Shown here piece by piece: positions 1 to 9,382 of a DNA stretch of 64,000 nt. Position 1 is the stretch's first letter. Each line of letters begins with the position of its first letter. Both the position numbers and the translations under genes were made by a program. The DNA is from Pseudorasbora parva (lineage: Eukaryota > Chordata > Actinopteri > Cypriniformes > Gobionidae). Location of the stretch: the NCBI RefSeq assembly GCF_024679245.1, contig NC_090179.1:5399320-5463319 (forward strand), given 5' to 3'. A model generated the notes under the pieces. The model had not been told where the DNA came from. It worked only from the letters and a program-made list of their open reading frames with translations, and ran no database searches.

Positions 1-611
1 ACTATAATTAAAGGCATATACAAACAAAAATCCACTTTTTACTCAAATCAAATTATTATAATATATAAAATTATAAAAATAAAATTATATAAAAATAAAT
101 TATAATAATTTGGCTCAAAATTGGCGACACATGTGACTGATCGGCCGATCGCCGATCATGCAGAAAATCGGCCAATTCCGATTCCTGGCTGATCAATCAG
201 TGCAACTCTAATGGCAACCATATAAAACTCTTGCTAAAGAGTCAATAGTCAAAAGCCCAACTAACAAAAACACTTATACCATAATGTTGAAATTTTTTAT
301 TACTATTTCTAATTATCTACTGAATCTCAATAATAGATGTTGTACATGTATGAAAGAAATAATGTGGTTTGTAAACTCAGTGTTGTGAAGTCAGCTGTAT
401 TTCTTGTGTTTCTGCATGTCTCCTCTTTTTTCTGTTCTTGTTTCTCTATCTTTCAGTGATTCTGTCTGTCAGGTGTTCTTCAGTGTCTGAATTCACTCAC
501 TTTGTTTCATTCACTCTGTCAAGTGGACTCTATTAGTAAACTAGTGTATAAGGGAATAGTGAATGAGGTATAGGGTGTGATTTTGAACACAGCCTTTGAG
601 TGTTGGCACTG
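1..611. other. AT-rich non-coding stretch, no gene recognised
   Basis: The first 120 bases are A/T low-complexity. Around 135-205 there are several GATCGG/CCGATC words in both orientations, which resembles the end of a fish DNA transposon, but the other end is outside the window. No ORF with family similarity was found. If the apolipoprotein gene downstream is complete, its signal-peptide exon should lie here or further upstream; I could not identify it. Confidence 0.5.
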
Positions 612-1130
612 TTAAAGGGTTAGTTCACCCAAAAATTAAAATGAGATTTTTATCTGCTTACCCCCAGTGCATCCAACATGTAGGTGTGACTGTTTCTTCA
701 GTAGAACACAAATGTAGAATTTTAACTCCAACCATTGCTGTGTGCCAGTCATATAATCATGTGACCTGGTAAGGCTCTATGAGAGCAAAACATACAAACA
801 AAAAAACATTCTTAGGCAATTTGCCCAAAAACCTTGCTGCTCCTGACGACACATTGATTTGTAAAGACACGAACCGATCGGTTTCTGTGAGAAACCTAAC
901 AGTATTTATGTTTTTTTTTTTTTACCTCATATCCCGACGAGTCTCATCAAGTTTTCCCATTGGCAGTAACTTCCGTTTGGTGAGGTCAAATAGCGGCATG
1001 ATCATAGACATACATTATATAGATGCTTCATTCAACCGATCCGTGCAGGCACTAATGAGGTTTCTATATATATGCCTATGATCGCACCAGTTTTTGACCT
1101 CACCAGATAGAAGTTACTGCTGATGGGAAA

Positions 1131-1475
1131 ACGTACTCGGTTACTTTCGTAACCTCGATTCCCTGAGAGAGAGAAACGAGTATTACGTATGGGGAAAACT
1201 CCTTTTCTCGAGAATATGAAGCAAAACTTTATTAATAAAGGTATCCATGTAAAGCGTAGTGCCGCTGTACGGCCATAGCCCAGCACGAGGAGCGCTCTGA
1301 TTGGCCGGGCTGCGGCAACTGCAGGTACCTATGGTGAGGCGGCTGAGAGGAACGAACCAATGGGGGGAGTTCCAGAAAGCCCGCCGTACAAGGTGCTTAT
1401 ATTTGCATACAGGAGGCTATATAAGACCCTGATTCCCCTTAGGTGTCAGGTTTTAAGATTGACTGAAGCGATACC
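1131..1475. repeat. DIRS terminal inverted repeat, 3' end of element
   Basis: This arm holds a TATATAAGACCCTGATTC-type block at about 1417-1435. The same block occurs in reverse complement near 5607-5630. The outermost 57 bases (1131-1187) are the reverse complement of 1501-1556 with only a few mismatches. Confidence 0.82.
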
Positions 1476-1500
1476 TGAGAAGCATAAACACGGCGCGGAA

Positions 1501-1595
1501 CGTAATATTCGTTCCTCTCTCTCAGGGAACCGAGGTTACGAAAGTAACCGAGTACGTTCCCTTTCGAGAGAGGTTCCTCGTATTACGTATGGGGA
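1501..1595. repeat. DIRS internal complementary region (ICR)
   Basis: The first half (1501-1556) is complementary to the element's 3' terminus (1131-1187). The second half (1556-1595) is complementary to its 5' terminus (5848-5887). They meet at AGTACGTTCCC (1551-1561), which is what joining the two ends around a shared AAC/GTT core would give. In the DIRS replication model the ICR templates completion and circularisation of the cDNA; that role is established for the family and inferred here. Confidence 0.85.
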
Positions 1596-1827
1596 ACACA
1601 ATGTAAAGCGCCGTGTGTGCTGACTGACCCAGTATACCCAAAGCACATGTCAATAAACCCCAGAGAGACCGACAGAGGCGGCTTGGGGAATGAAGAACTG
1701 GAAGAGTCGGTTCGTTTGAACAGCTGATCGGACATAGTCGGATCTTATGATGAATGAATAGTGCTTAAGGACTAATGTGTACAGGCCAAAACGTAAGGCA
1801 ATCTATTTGCCAGGGTCAAGATAGAGC

Positions 1828-2685
1828 CTAGATGGAGAGAAGCCCTGCTTGTAGAGCTGGAACCTCCAATTTGTAGAATCTGATAAAAGTGGACGGAGAG
1901 GCCCAGCCTGACGCCGCCGCACAGATATCTTCCAAAGAAATGCCACACGACCAAGCCCAAGATGAGGCCATGCCTCTAGTGGAGTGGGCTTTAACGCCTA
2001 TAGGGCAAGTCAGGTTTTTAAACTCATATGCCAGCGAGATCGCGTCCACTATCCAGTGTGAGAGTCTTTGCTTCGTGACAGCACAACCTTTAGTGCACCC
2101 GCCGAAGCAGACAAAGAGCTGGTCTGACTGCCTGAAGGGGGAGGAGCGCTCCAGATACAGTCTCAAAGCTCTGACCGGGCAGAGTAGGTTCGCGTCCTGT
2201 TCACCCTGAGACGCGGGTAATGGAAGCAGAGTAATAACCTGTGCTCTAAAAGGGGTAGAAAGCACTTTGGGTATAAAACCATGTCTCGGTTTGAGAACAA
2301 CTTCTGAACAACAGACAGGACGGGTTCACTGAGAGTGCGTGTAGGTCACTCACGCGTTTAACCGAGGCCAGAGCCAGCAGAAACGCGGTTTTGAGTGATA
2401 AAAGCTTTATGGTCGTGTTCTGGAGTGGCTCGAAGGGGGGACTCTTCATAGCGTCTAAAACCACCGCGAGGTCCCAAATAGGGACCGAGAGAGAGCGAGG
2501 GGGGTTCAATCTCCTAGCCCCTTTAAGAAAACGTACAATAAGCTCACTTTTCCCTAGTGAATGTCCCGTGATCTGAGCGTGGTTAGCTGCTATGGCGGCG
2601 ACATAAACTTTGAGCGTGTATGGAGAACGACCCACGTCCAGTAGCTCGTGGAGAAAAGCGAGCACATCTGCTGTTTCGACCAAGC
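1828..2685 (-). pseudogene. DIRS tyrosine recombinase, copy 2, full-length but frameshifted
   Basis: This is a lambda-integrase-type tyrosine recombinase. The N-terminal SAM-like part starts with ETADVLAFLHELL (about 2640-2683). A middle part contains the first catalytic Arg context, KRVSDLH. The C-terminal part carries AHSTRG (His-x-x-Arg) and the nucleophile context FIRFYKL at about 1864-1885. The reading frame breaks between 2246 and 2265, where a stop ends the first half and the rest continues in another frame. Copy 1 lies directly before it in the reading direction. Without correction of the break it cannot make a full enzyme. Confidence 0.8.
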
Positions 2686-3093
2686 CCTAGATGAGGCCAT
2701 GCCTCTAGTGGAGTGGGCTTTAAAGCCTATAGGGCAAGTCAGGTTTTTAGACTCATATGCCAGCGAGATCGCGTCCACTATCCAGTGTGAGAGTCTTTGC
2801 TTCGTGACAGCACAACCTTTAGTGCAGCCGCCGAAGCAGACAAAGAGCTGGTCCGACTGCCTGAAGGGGGAGGAGCGCTCCAGATACAGTCTCAAAGCTC
2901 TGACCGGGCAGAGTAGGTTCGCGTCCTGTTCCCCTTTAAGAAAACATACAATAAGCTCACTTTTCCCTAGTGAATGTCCCGCGATCTGAGCGTGGTTAGC
3001 TGCTATGGCGGCGACATAAACTTTGAGCGTGTAGGGAGAACGACCCACGTCCAGTAGCTCGTGGAGAAAAGCGAGCACATCTGCTGTTTCGCA
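2681..3093 (-). pseudogene. DIRS tyrosine recombinase, copy 1, internally deleted
   Basis: Partial tandem copy of the recombinase. The N-terminal part (2932-3093) matches 2514-2684, and is joined directly to a C-terminal part (2681-2931) that matches 1951-2206. The whole middle segment present in copy 2 (about 2207-2513) is missing, including the first catalytic arginine region. It also ends before the catalytic tyrosine, where copy 2 begins. It arose by duplication followed by deletion, or by template switching during reverse transcription. Confidence 0.78.
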
Positions 3094-3123
3094 TGAGCGT
3101 GCGTCAATATTTCGGATGGCACA

Positions 3124-4690
3124 CTAGTTAGAATACACCGACCACTTCAGAGTATAAAGCCGCCTAGTCGCGGGGGCTCTAGCTTCCGCAATAGTGTTCA
3201 TAACTCTGTCAGAGAGGTTTCCCGATACCAGTTGATGGGCCATATGTGGAGGGCCCATAGTTCGGGACTGGGATGCCAGATCTTCCCCCTTCGCCTGTGT
3301 GAGGAGGTCTTTCCTCAGCGGAATGGGCCATGGGGCTGTGTCTGACAGCTGGATCAGATCGGAGAACCATGTTCGGTTCCTCCAGAGCGGGGCTATTAAA
3401 AGCACCGTGGATGCTGTCTCCCTGATTTTCTTGATGGTTTGCGGCAGCATCGCAATCGGGGGGAAAGCATATAGCGGGAGACTGGGCCAGACATGGGCCA
3501 CGGCGTCCCTGCGTTTGGAGAAAAATATTGGGCAGTGAGTGTTGTCTTCTGAGGCGAAGAGATCCACCTTCTGCCGAAGGTGTTCCAAATTAAGAGAACC
3601 GTTTGCGGGTGAAGAGACCATTCCCCTGGGGCAATGGGTCCCCTGGATAACATATCCGGACCCAGATTCAGAATACCTGGCACGTGAGCCGCCCTCAGGG
3701 AGCTCTGCCCATAAAAGGAGATGCTTCGCCATGCGGTGAAGAGAATGTGATCTCAGGCCGCCCTGGCGATTTATATACGCTACCACCGACATGTTGTCTG
3801 TACGAACCAAGACGTGGTGGTTCTTTATATGTGGAAGGAAAGCTCTTAGCGATAAGGCGACCGCTTTCATCTCTAGACAGTTTATGTGCAGCCGTTTCTC
3901 TGTTTCTGTCCACAGGCCAGAGATCGGCTTGCCCTCGTGTAGGGCTCCCCACCCTTGAGTGGAGGCATCTGTCGAGACCACTTTCAACTTCGTAACTGTG
4001 CCCATAAGCACACCCTCCGATACCACTCTGTCCCCGTCCAAGGAGCCAAAGCTTTGACAACGCTGTGGTTCACTTTGACGGGAAGACGGCCCCATTTCCA
4101 CGCGTAAGGAGGGGCACGGGCGTGTAGCCAACGCTGGAGGGGACACATGTGTAACAGTCCCAGTCTGAGCACTGACGATGCCGAGGCCATAAGGCCGAGC
4201 ATCCTCTGAAAATGTTTCAGGGGAACACGAGTTGAATGAAGCTGCCATGTTCTGGATGGATAGCGCGCGCTGTGTCGTTAGCCGCGCGTTCATGAGTCTC
4301 GAGTCTAAAATTATGCCCAGAAAAGATATCTTTTGAGTGGGGGACAGTGAGCTCTTGGCGATATTGATCCTGAGACCCAAACAGTCTAAATGGTTGAGGA
4401 GCCAGGACTTGTGTGTTAGTAGTTGTGCTCGAGTGAGTCGGGCTATCACTAGCCAGTCGTCGAGGTAGTTGAGCACCCGCATCCCTTTCAGCCTGAGCGG
4501 GGCTAATGCCGCGTCCATACATTTCGTAAACGTGCGGGGCGCCAGGGATAACCCGAATGGCAGGACCGTGTACTGATAAGCCTGCCCCTCGAAGGCGAAT
4601 CTCAAGAATGGCCTGTGGTGGGGGGCTACCTGAACGTGAAAGTACGCATCTTTCAGATCTATCGTGAAAAACCAGTCCCAGGGGCGAATG
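3124..4690 (-). pseudogene. DIRS reverse transcriptase - RNase H region
   Basis: The longest open frame on this strand (493 codons, 3124-4605) plus upstream in-frame RT sequence to about 4690. The YLDDW catalytic box falls at about 4452-4468, preceded by the LPFGLSLAPRTF block. RNase H follows with STDAS, INCLEMKAV and RTDNMSV acidic-residue contexts. After RNase H there is a VDLFAS...CPIFFS segment of the kind seen downstream of RNase H in DIRS elements. The RT N-terminal third is absent because a deletion joins gag to RT near 4700. Confidence 0.82.
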
Positions 4691-4699
4691 GAGGGTAGA

Positions 4700-5389
4700 G
4701 AGCGCTGAGGAAAAGGCGGATCTCGCGCGAGCAGAGTAGGGCGACTTCCAAGATTTAGTAAGCTCGTCGTGTACCTCAGGGAAGAAAGGCGCGGGCTTCT
4801 GGGAAGAGAGGCGGCGGCTTTCTAGGTACCACTCATCCAGTCTGCTGCGCGTTGGCTCTTCGGGCTGGGACCACTCAAAACCGAGGTCTTCCACGGCCTT
4901 AGAGAGCACGCGGATAAGCTCCGTGTCAGCATCGGTTTTGGAGCTCGTTGCGGTCTGCGTCGAAGCGGAGGGCTCCGAGACAGAAACTGACCACTCACTA
5001 CCCGAAGCGGCTGTGGAGAGGCTGTCCTCGTCTTCCTCTGGCGACGGGCCACCGAAGGAAACCGAACAGGCCGCTGCAGTAGAGGGGAGCTATTCCACCT
5101 GAGTGAAGGTGACCGGCGAAGGCGAGGCACGCGGGGAATCATCCGGCGTGCAGTTGCCCGACCGCTCTGGCAGGCTCTGGTTGCTGCGTTTCTTACGGCG
5201 CGGCCCAGCGGCAGGAGGAGGGACCTGGTCGAAGGTGGCGAGGCGAACCCGAAGGGTCTGCAGCGCCATCATATCACACTCGGGGCAGCCACCCCTGGAA
5301 AGCGCGAGCTGCGCGAGGTCCCGTCCGAGGCATGTCACACAGATGATGTGACGTCGTCGCCGAGGAGAGGGGCTCTGCACGAGCCGCAG
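4700..5389 (-). pseudogene. DIRS gag-like ORF, broken
   Basis: The N-terminal part contains a Cys-rich motif (CVTCLGRDLAQLAL...CPEC) followed by Arg/Lys/Pro-rich sequence, typical of DIRS ORF1. A later part, in another frame, reads SQPEEPTRSRLDEWYL and KPAPFFPEVHDEL, also DIRS gag-like. Frame changes occur around 5090-5140. The end of gag runs straight into mid-RT sequence near 4700, so the remainder of gag and the start of RT are deleted. Confidence 0.65.
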
Positions 5390-5559
5390 GAAATGCGAGG
5401 CATTTGCAACAACGCCTCGCGCTCTTTTAGAAAGAAGAGAGAATAAAACGATACTGGCGCCGAATGGCCTAGCTGGAATGGCAGAGAAGGCGGAGACCGG
5501 GGGAATCCGTCGTCCTCAGCTGCAGGTTCCGCTGGTGCTTGTTCGACGGCGGTGCTTCT

Positions 5560-5887
5560 TCCAGAGGTCAGCGAAGGTGTCGCTGAAGGAGATAAAATCT
5601 GACACCTATGGCGAATCAGGGTCTTATATAGCCTCCTGTATGCAAATATAAGCACCTTTTCCGGCAGGCTTTCTGGAACGCCCCCGATTGGTTCGTTCCT
5701 CTCAGCCGCCTCATCATAGGTTCCTGCAGTTGCCGCAGCCCGGCCAATCAGAGTGCTCCTCGCGCTGGGCTATGGCCGTACAGCGGCACTACGCTTTACA
5801 TGGATACCTTTATTAATAAAGATATGCTTCATATTCTCGAGGAGTTTTCCCCATACGTAATACGAGGAACCTCTCTCGAAAGGGAAC
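5560..5887. repeat. DIRS terminal inverted repeat, 5' end of element
   Basis: Reverse complement of the arm at 1131-1475 over the shared core (TGACACCTA...GATTCGCC side to the ATTAATAAAG block). The last 40 bases (5848-5887) are the exact reverse complement of the second half of the internal complementary region at 1556-1595. The element presumably starts transcription from this side because the ORFs read leftwards. Confidence 0.82.
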
Positions 5888-6390
5888 TTGATGAGTCTGG
5901 ATATGAGGTTAAAGAAATAACATAAATACTGTTTTTTTTGTTCTCATAGACTTGTTACCCATTCACCCCATTATATGACTGGCACACAGCAACAGTTTGA
6001 GTTAAAAAATCTTCATTTGTGTTTCAATGAAGAAATAAACACACCAACATGTTGGATGCACTGGTGGTAAGCAGATACACATCTTATTTTCATTTTTGGG
6101 TGAACTAACCCTTTAATTTACAGTATATTCTTGTTGGCCATGTTCTCGAAAATAATAAATATGACCCAGAATGCTTTGTTTCTACAATAAATTAGTGTTT
6201 TCATGGAAAATAGTATGTTGCAGTCAGAATTTGGCCATTTTTTAACAGCAAGATTTAACAGTGTCAAAACCTCAAGGAAAATTTGAATCCTTGTGACCCC
6301 TTTAAAATTTTGCTTTAAAATGAAAATCATCTGATTTCCAGCCCTTCATTCCCAAACTCAAGCTTATGAAGAGATATTTCCTTCGTCCAG

Positions 6391-7276
6391 GTTGCCAGGC
6401 CCGTTTCCTGCAGGATGAAGCTCCATCACAGCTGAATCACGTGAAGGCTTATGCAGATCAGCTAAAGCAGTTCACACACAAGGTCCTCACTCACTTCGAT
6501 GACAGAGAGTTCAAAGACTACAAGTAAGAAAGTAACAGTGTATTTACTTACAGAGTAGCATGGTAATAAAACTGCCAAAATAAAAACGATTCATACATAG
6601 CATAAATAGTCTTGTTGTAATTGGTGCCATTGATATGTCTGACCAAAAATGGGGCCAGTGACAACCAACCTAAATCCTCATTCTGTTTAGGAAATTCCTG
6701 GGCCAGGCCGTGGACAACCTCCATGGCTACTTTCTAAACTGCCTTCAAGCCATAACCCCATTTGCTACTTTTGTGCTAGAAGTCACTGCTCCTATGCGCG
6801 AGAAATGGACCAAGGACATCGAGGACCTCCGCAAGCAGCTCGAGCCAGAGAATGAGGTGATCAGGCAGGTTCTGGAGAAGCACTTCGAGAAGTACAGGCA
6901 TGAGTTCAAGCCTTTCCTTAAAGAGCAAATAGCCATACAGCGTAGGCACTATGAGGAACTCAGAACCAAGCTGGATCCAATGGTCAGCAGCTTAAAGGAG
7001 AAGATTGAAAACAACTGGGAGGAGACCAAGTCCAAGCTGGTGCCCATTGTGGAGGCTGTGCGTGAAAAACTAATGGTGCAGCTCTCGGAACTGAGGACCA
7101 ACCTGGAGAACTTCATCTATGAATGTAAGGAAGAGCTAGAGCGCAGAGACCTGAAGTTTCGCAAGATGGTGCAATCTGGAGAGATGAATGAAAGGATGAC
7201 CGAATTTGGCAAGAGGGTGAAGCCTCAATTCGAGGGTATTTTTAAGGATGTCAGAGATGCTCTTATGCATTTGTGA
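6391..7276 (+). CDS. apoa1: Apolipoprotein A-I-like, two 3' coding exons (gene partial at 5' end)
   Basis: Secreted amphipathic-helix lipid-binding protein of the ApoA-I/A-IV/E family, which carries HDL-type lipids in plasma. Exons: 6391-6523 and 6691-7276, joined in phase (acceptors CCAG at 6390 and TTTAG at 6690; donor GTAAGA at 6524). Exon 1 here starts GCQARFLQDEAPSQL, the usual start of the second coding exon of fish apoA-I. Exon 2 holds proline-punctuated 22-residue repeats (KQLEPENEVI, FKPFLKEQI, TKLDPMVSSL, SKLVPIVEAV). About 238 residues are visible. The signal-peptide exon is not recognised; an in-frame ATG at 6366 would give no secretion signal. The sequence is divergent from canonical ApoA-I, with a Cys in NCLQA and in YECKE and a degenerate last third, so it may be a lineage-specific paralogue. 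AATAAA lies at 7411. Confidence 0.85.
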
Positions 7277-7410
7277 ATTTTTTTGTCATTTTTGACATTT
7301 ACATTTTATCAATGCACAAATAGTAAATTGTGCGCACGATTTAGCCTACTAGTTTTTTACTGTATGTCATGTGCGGGGCTCCATAATATTGGGCTAAAAA
7401 CACAACTATG

Positions 7411-7416
7411 AATAAA
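7411..7416 (+). terminator. Poly(A) signal AATAAA, apoA-I-like gene
   Basis: AATAAA 135 bases after the stop codon at 7276. Further A-rich AATAAA words follow near 7490-7530, just before the next transposon, so alternative cleavage sites are possible. Confidence 0.5.
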
Positions 7417-7615
7417 AGAACAGTGAAACCTGTTCAATCAAAACAATGCTTTGCAAAAAAATTAAGCTGCTTTGTTTTTAAAAACTTACAAAATAAAAAT
7501 CATAAAAACTAATAAAAATAAATAAATAAAAAAACGTTCTTGCTATTTCTTCAATGTCTTAATGTGTCTAATCTGGATGTTTTATTGAAATAATCATTAT
7601 TGAAAAAATCATTAA

Positions 7616-8332
7616 AGGGTTAGTTCACCCAAAAATGAAAATTCATTAATTACTCACCCTCATGTCGTTGGACACCCGTAACACCTTCGTTCATCTTCAG
7701 AACACAAATGAAGATATTTTTGTTGAAAGCTGAGAAAGGCTTCAGAAAGGCCTCCATTGGCATTCAGTACATTCCCACTCACAAGACCCTTAAAGGCACT
7801 AAACACATCGATACAAAGTCCATCTCACTATAGTGGCTGTACAATAATTTGACGAAGCAACGAGAATAGTTTTTGTGTGCAAAAAAAAATCTAAATAATG
7901 ACTTTATCCGCCAAGTTATTGTCTTCTGTGTAGGTCTCTGATGTGAACTCAGGTGATAGCGGCTCCTTCTCTTCTGGGTCATGAACGGCGGAGCTGCGTC
8001 ATATTCTCAAGCATGTGTCGAGTTAATGTCAATAACTTGATGGATAACGTAGTTATTTAGATTTTTGTGCGCACAATAACTATTTTCATCGCATTGTACA
8101 ATTATTGTACAGCCACTTTAGTGAGATGGACTTTGTATCGATGTGTTTAGTGCCTTTATGGGTCTTGTGAGGGGAAATGTACTGAATGCCAATGGAGGCC
8201 TTTCTGAAGCCTTTCTCAGCTTTCAACAAAAATATCTTCATTTGTGTTCTGAAGATGAACGAAGGTGTTACGGGTGTCTAACGAGGGTGAGTAATTAATG
8301 AAATCATTTTCATTTTTAGGTGAACTAACCCT
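7616..8332. mobile_element. TTAA-flanked foldback MITE between the apoA-I-like gene and tbx10
   Basis: Flanked by TTAA at 7612-7615 and 8333-8336. Ends are AGGGTTAGTTCACCCAAAAA and its complement. The arms are almost wholly complementary: CTTCGTTCATCTTCAGAACAC on the left pairs with its complement on the right, as does the CACATCGATACAAAGTCCATC block. Total about 717 bp, non-coding. Same end sequence as the element at 616-6112. Confidence 0.85.
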
Positions 8333-8336
8333 TTAA

Positions 8337-9282
8337 TGTCATATATAATGTAATTAAACATATCACACATGACAAAATAACATATATATTTTTTTAAAAA
8401 TTAAATAAAAGTGTTGGTGTTATGGGTAAACATTTGTTTCATACAAATGCACAACAATGGCCTTTAAAATAAATAGAGTACATGCTTTTTTTTTACACGT
8501 TAGATCTGATTAATGAGTTGATTAGAAAAATGTGTCACCGGTGATCAATATATCCTGGTTTAGTGATTTGTTGCTGATTAGTAATAGGGCAAGATGGATG
8601 GGGTGGCCATATTAATGTCCTCAGGCAAGACTTTATCAACACTAAACCATAATTTTATAATGAAAAACACAATCCTGTGCTATTCAGGCTTATTGACAAG
8701 TTAGAACTTGATAATCCAGTCTCAGAACCATTCACCAGTGTCTAGATTTGCAATCAAATCCAAAAAATGGTCCAAAATGTGATGGGATGCCTTTGGTAAA
8801 ACTAGTCAGTATTTCATATGAAGAGCATATGATTCATCCATAAATGTGAATGGACGTTATTAACAGATCCGTCTTCACTGCTTGTCAGGACCTTAACGCT
8901 CAGTTGAGAGTGCACATGGAGAGCTATTCAGTCCCTAAATGAGTAATCCTGGATCAAAGGTCATCACTATGACCTTGCAGGAAAACCTTTTCCATCTGAA
9001 CAATGGAGGTAAAAGTACAATTAGCTTTTTGTTGAGTGTTGGAGGGGTGACAATGAAGCATCGATCAGTTGCTGCCACGACCAAAAGATTCTTCTGTTCA
9101 CAGTCAATACTTTTGGGTGAGGTGTATATAATTAACAAATAATTGTGTATACCGAGTGTGATACAGAGTAAGTTGGTGGGCATTGTGGGTCATGGGTTGT
9201 GAAAGAGTGATATGGATGAGGTGCAGAAATACTGCATATTAGATCTTTCAGAAATTATATATAAAGCCACGACTGCAGCGCC
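8337..9282. other. Intergenic stretch upstream of the T-box gene
   Basis: AT-rich, with no recognisable coding exon. A TATATATAAAG box at 9256-9266 is the only promoter-like element seen, 17 bases before the first candidate ATG. Confidence 0.4.
9256..9266 (+). promoter_or_regulatory. Possible TATA box of the T-box gene
   Basis: TATATATAAAG. Transcription starting about 30 bases downstream would begin near 9286, which would favour the second ATG at 9298 over the one at 9283. AT-rich surroundings make chance occurrence likely. Confidence 0.25.
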
Positions 9283-9382
9283 ATGCGCCACAGATGCATG
9301 GATTCAGACACACGCAGAGCTCGATTGTGTATGCGACTGGATATTGGACCAGGTTTCCTGAGTACAGCAGTAATGATGAATG
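9283..9382 (+). CDS. tbx10: Tentative first coding exon of tbx10
   Basis: Starts at ATG 9283 (or 9298) and stays open to a GTAATA donor at 9383. It ends in phase 1, which exactly fits the acceptor at 10180, where the next exon begins with two bases of a split codon. The encoded residues (Arg-rich, ending STAVMMN) are not recognisable from other T-box proteins. The support is phase, donor and position only. Confidence 0.35.

Larger units (their letters stand above)
1131..5887 (-). mobile_element. DIRS-type tyrosine-recombinase retrotransposon, degenerate
   Basis: About 4.75 kb, with coding order gag, RT-RNase H, tyrosine recombinase read on the minus strand. The termini are inverted rather than direct: about 1360-1475 is the reverse complement of about 5570-5670, and the extreme ends also match in inverted orientation. 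An internal complementary region (1501-1595) lies next to the terminus downstream of the recombinase ORF. There is no integrase or aspartic protease and no target duplication. These are the hallmarks of DIRS elements. It is internally deleted and frameshifted, so non-autonomous. Host site is the foldback element at 616-6112. Confidence 0.88.
616..6112. mobile_element. TTAA-flanked foldback (palindromic) DNA element, interrupted by a DIRS element
   Basis: The ends are inverted copies beginning AGGGTTAGTTCACCCAAAAA, with TTAA on both sides (612-615 and 6113-6116), as expected for piggyBac-like insertion. The left arm (616-955) is the reverse complement of the right arm (5888-6112), sharing the AACATGTTGGATGCACTGG-type block and the block before CTCATCAAG. 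Inside, 956-1128 is a second hairpin centred near 1043. The element has no transposase and is non-autonomous. It is split between hairpin and right arm by the retrotransposon at 1131-5887; removing that insert restores a continuous palindrome. Confidence 0.8.

Noticed and set aside
415..491. Possible signal-peptide exon MSPLFSVLVSLSFS for the apoA-I-like gene
   Set aside because: Hydrophobic but unlike apolipoprotein leaders, with no convincing donor in the phase required by the exon at 6391; T-rich sequence can produce this by chance.
3695..4060. ORFs on both strands overlapping the RNase H region
   Set aside because: Shadow frames of the DIRS RT-RNase H reading frame.
1131..5887. Endogenous retrovirus or LTR retrotransposon
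   Set aside because: Terminal repeats are inverted, there is an internal complementary region and a tyrosine recombinase, and no integrase, protease or envelope-like sequence is seen.
7779..7982. 67-codon ORF on the minus strand
   Set aside because: Falls inside the TTAA foldback MITE at 7616-8332; the palindrome gives mirrored ORFs without coding character.
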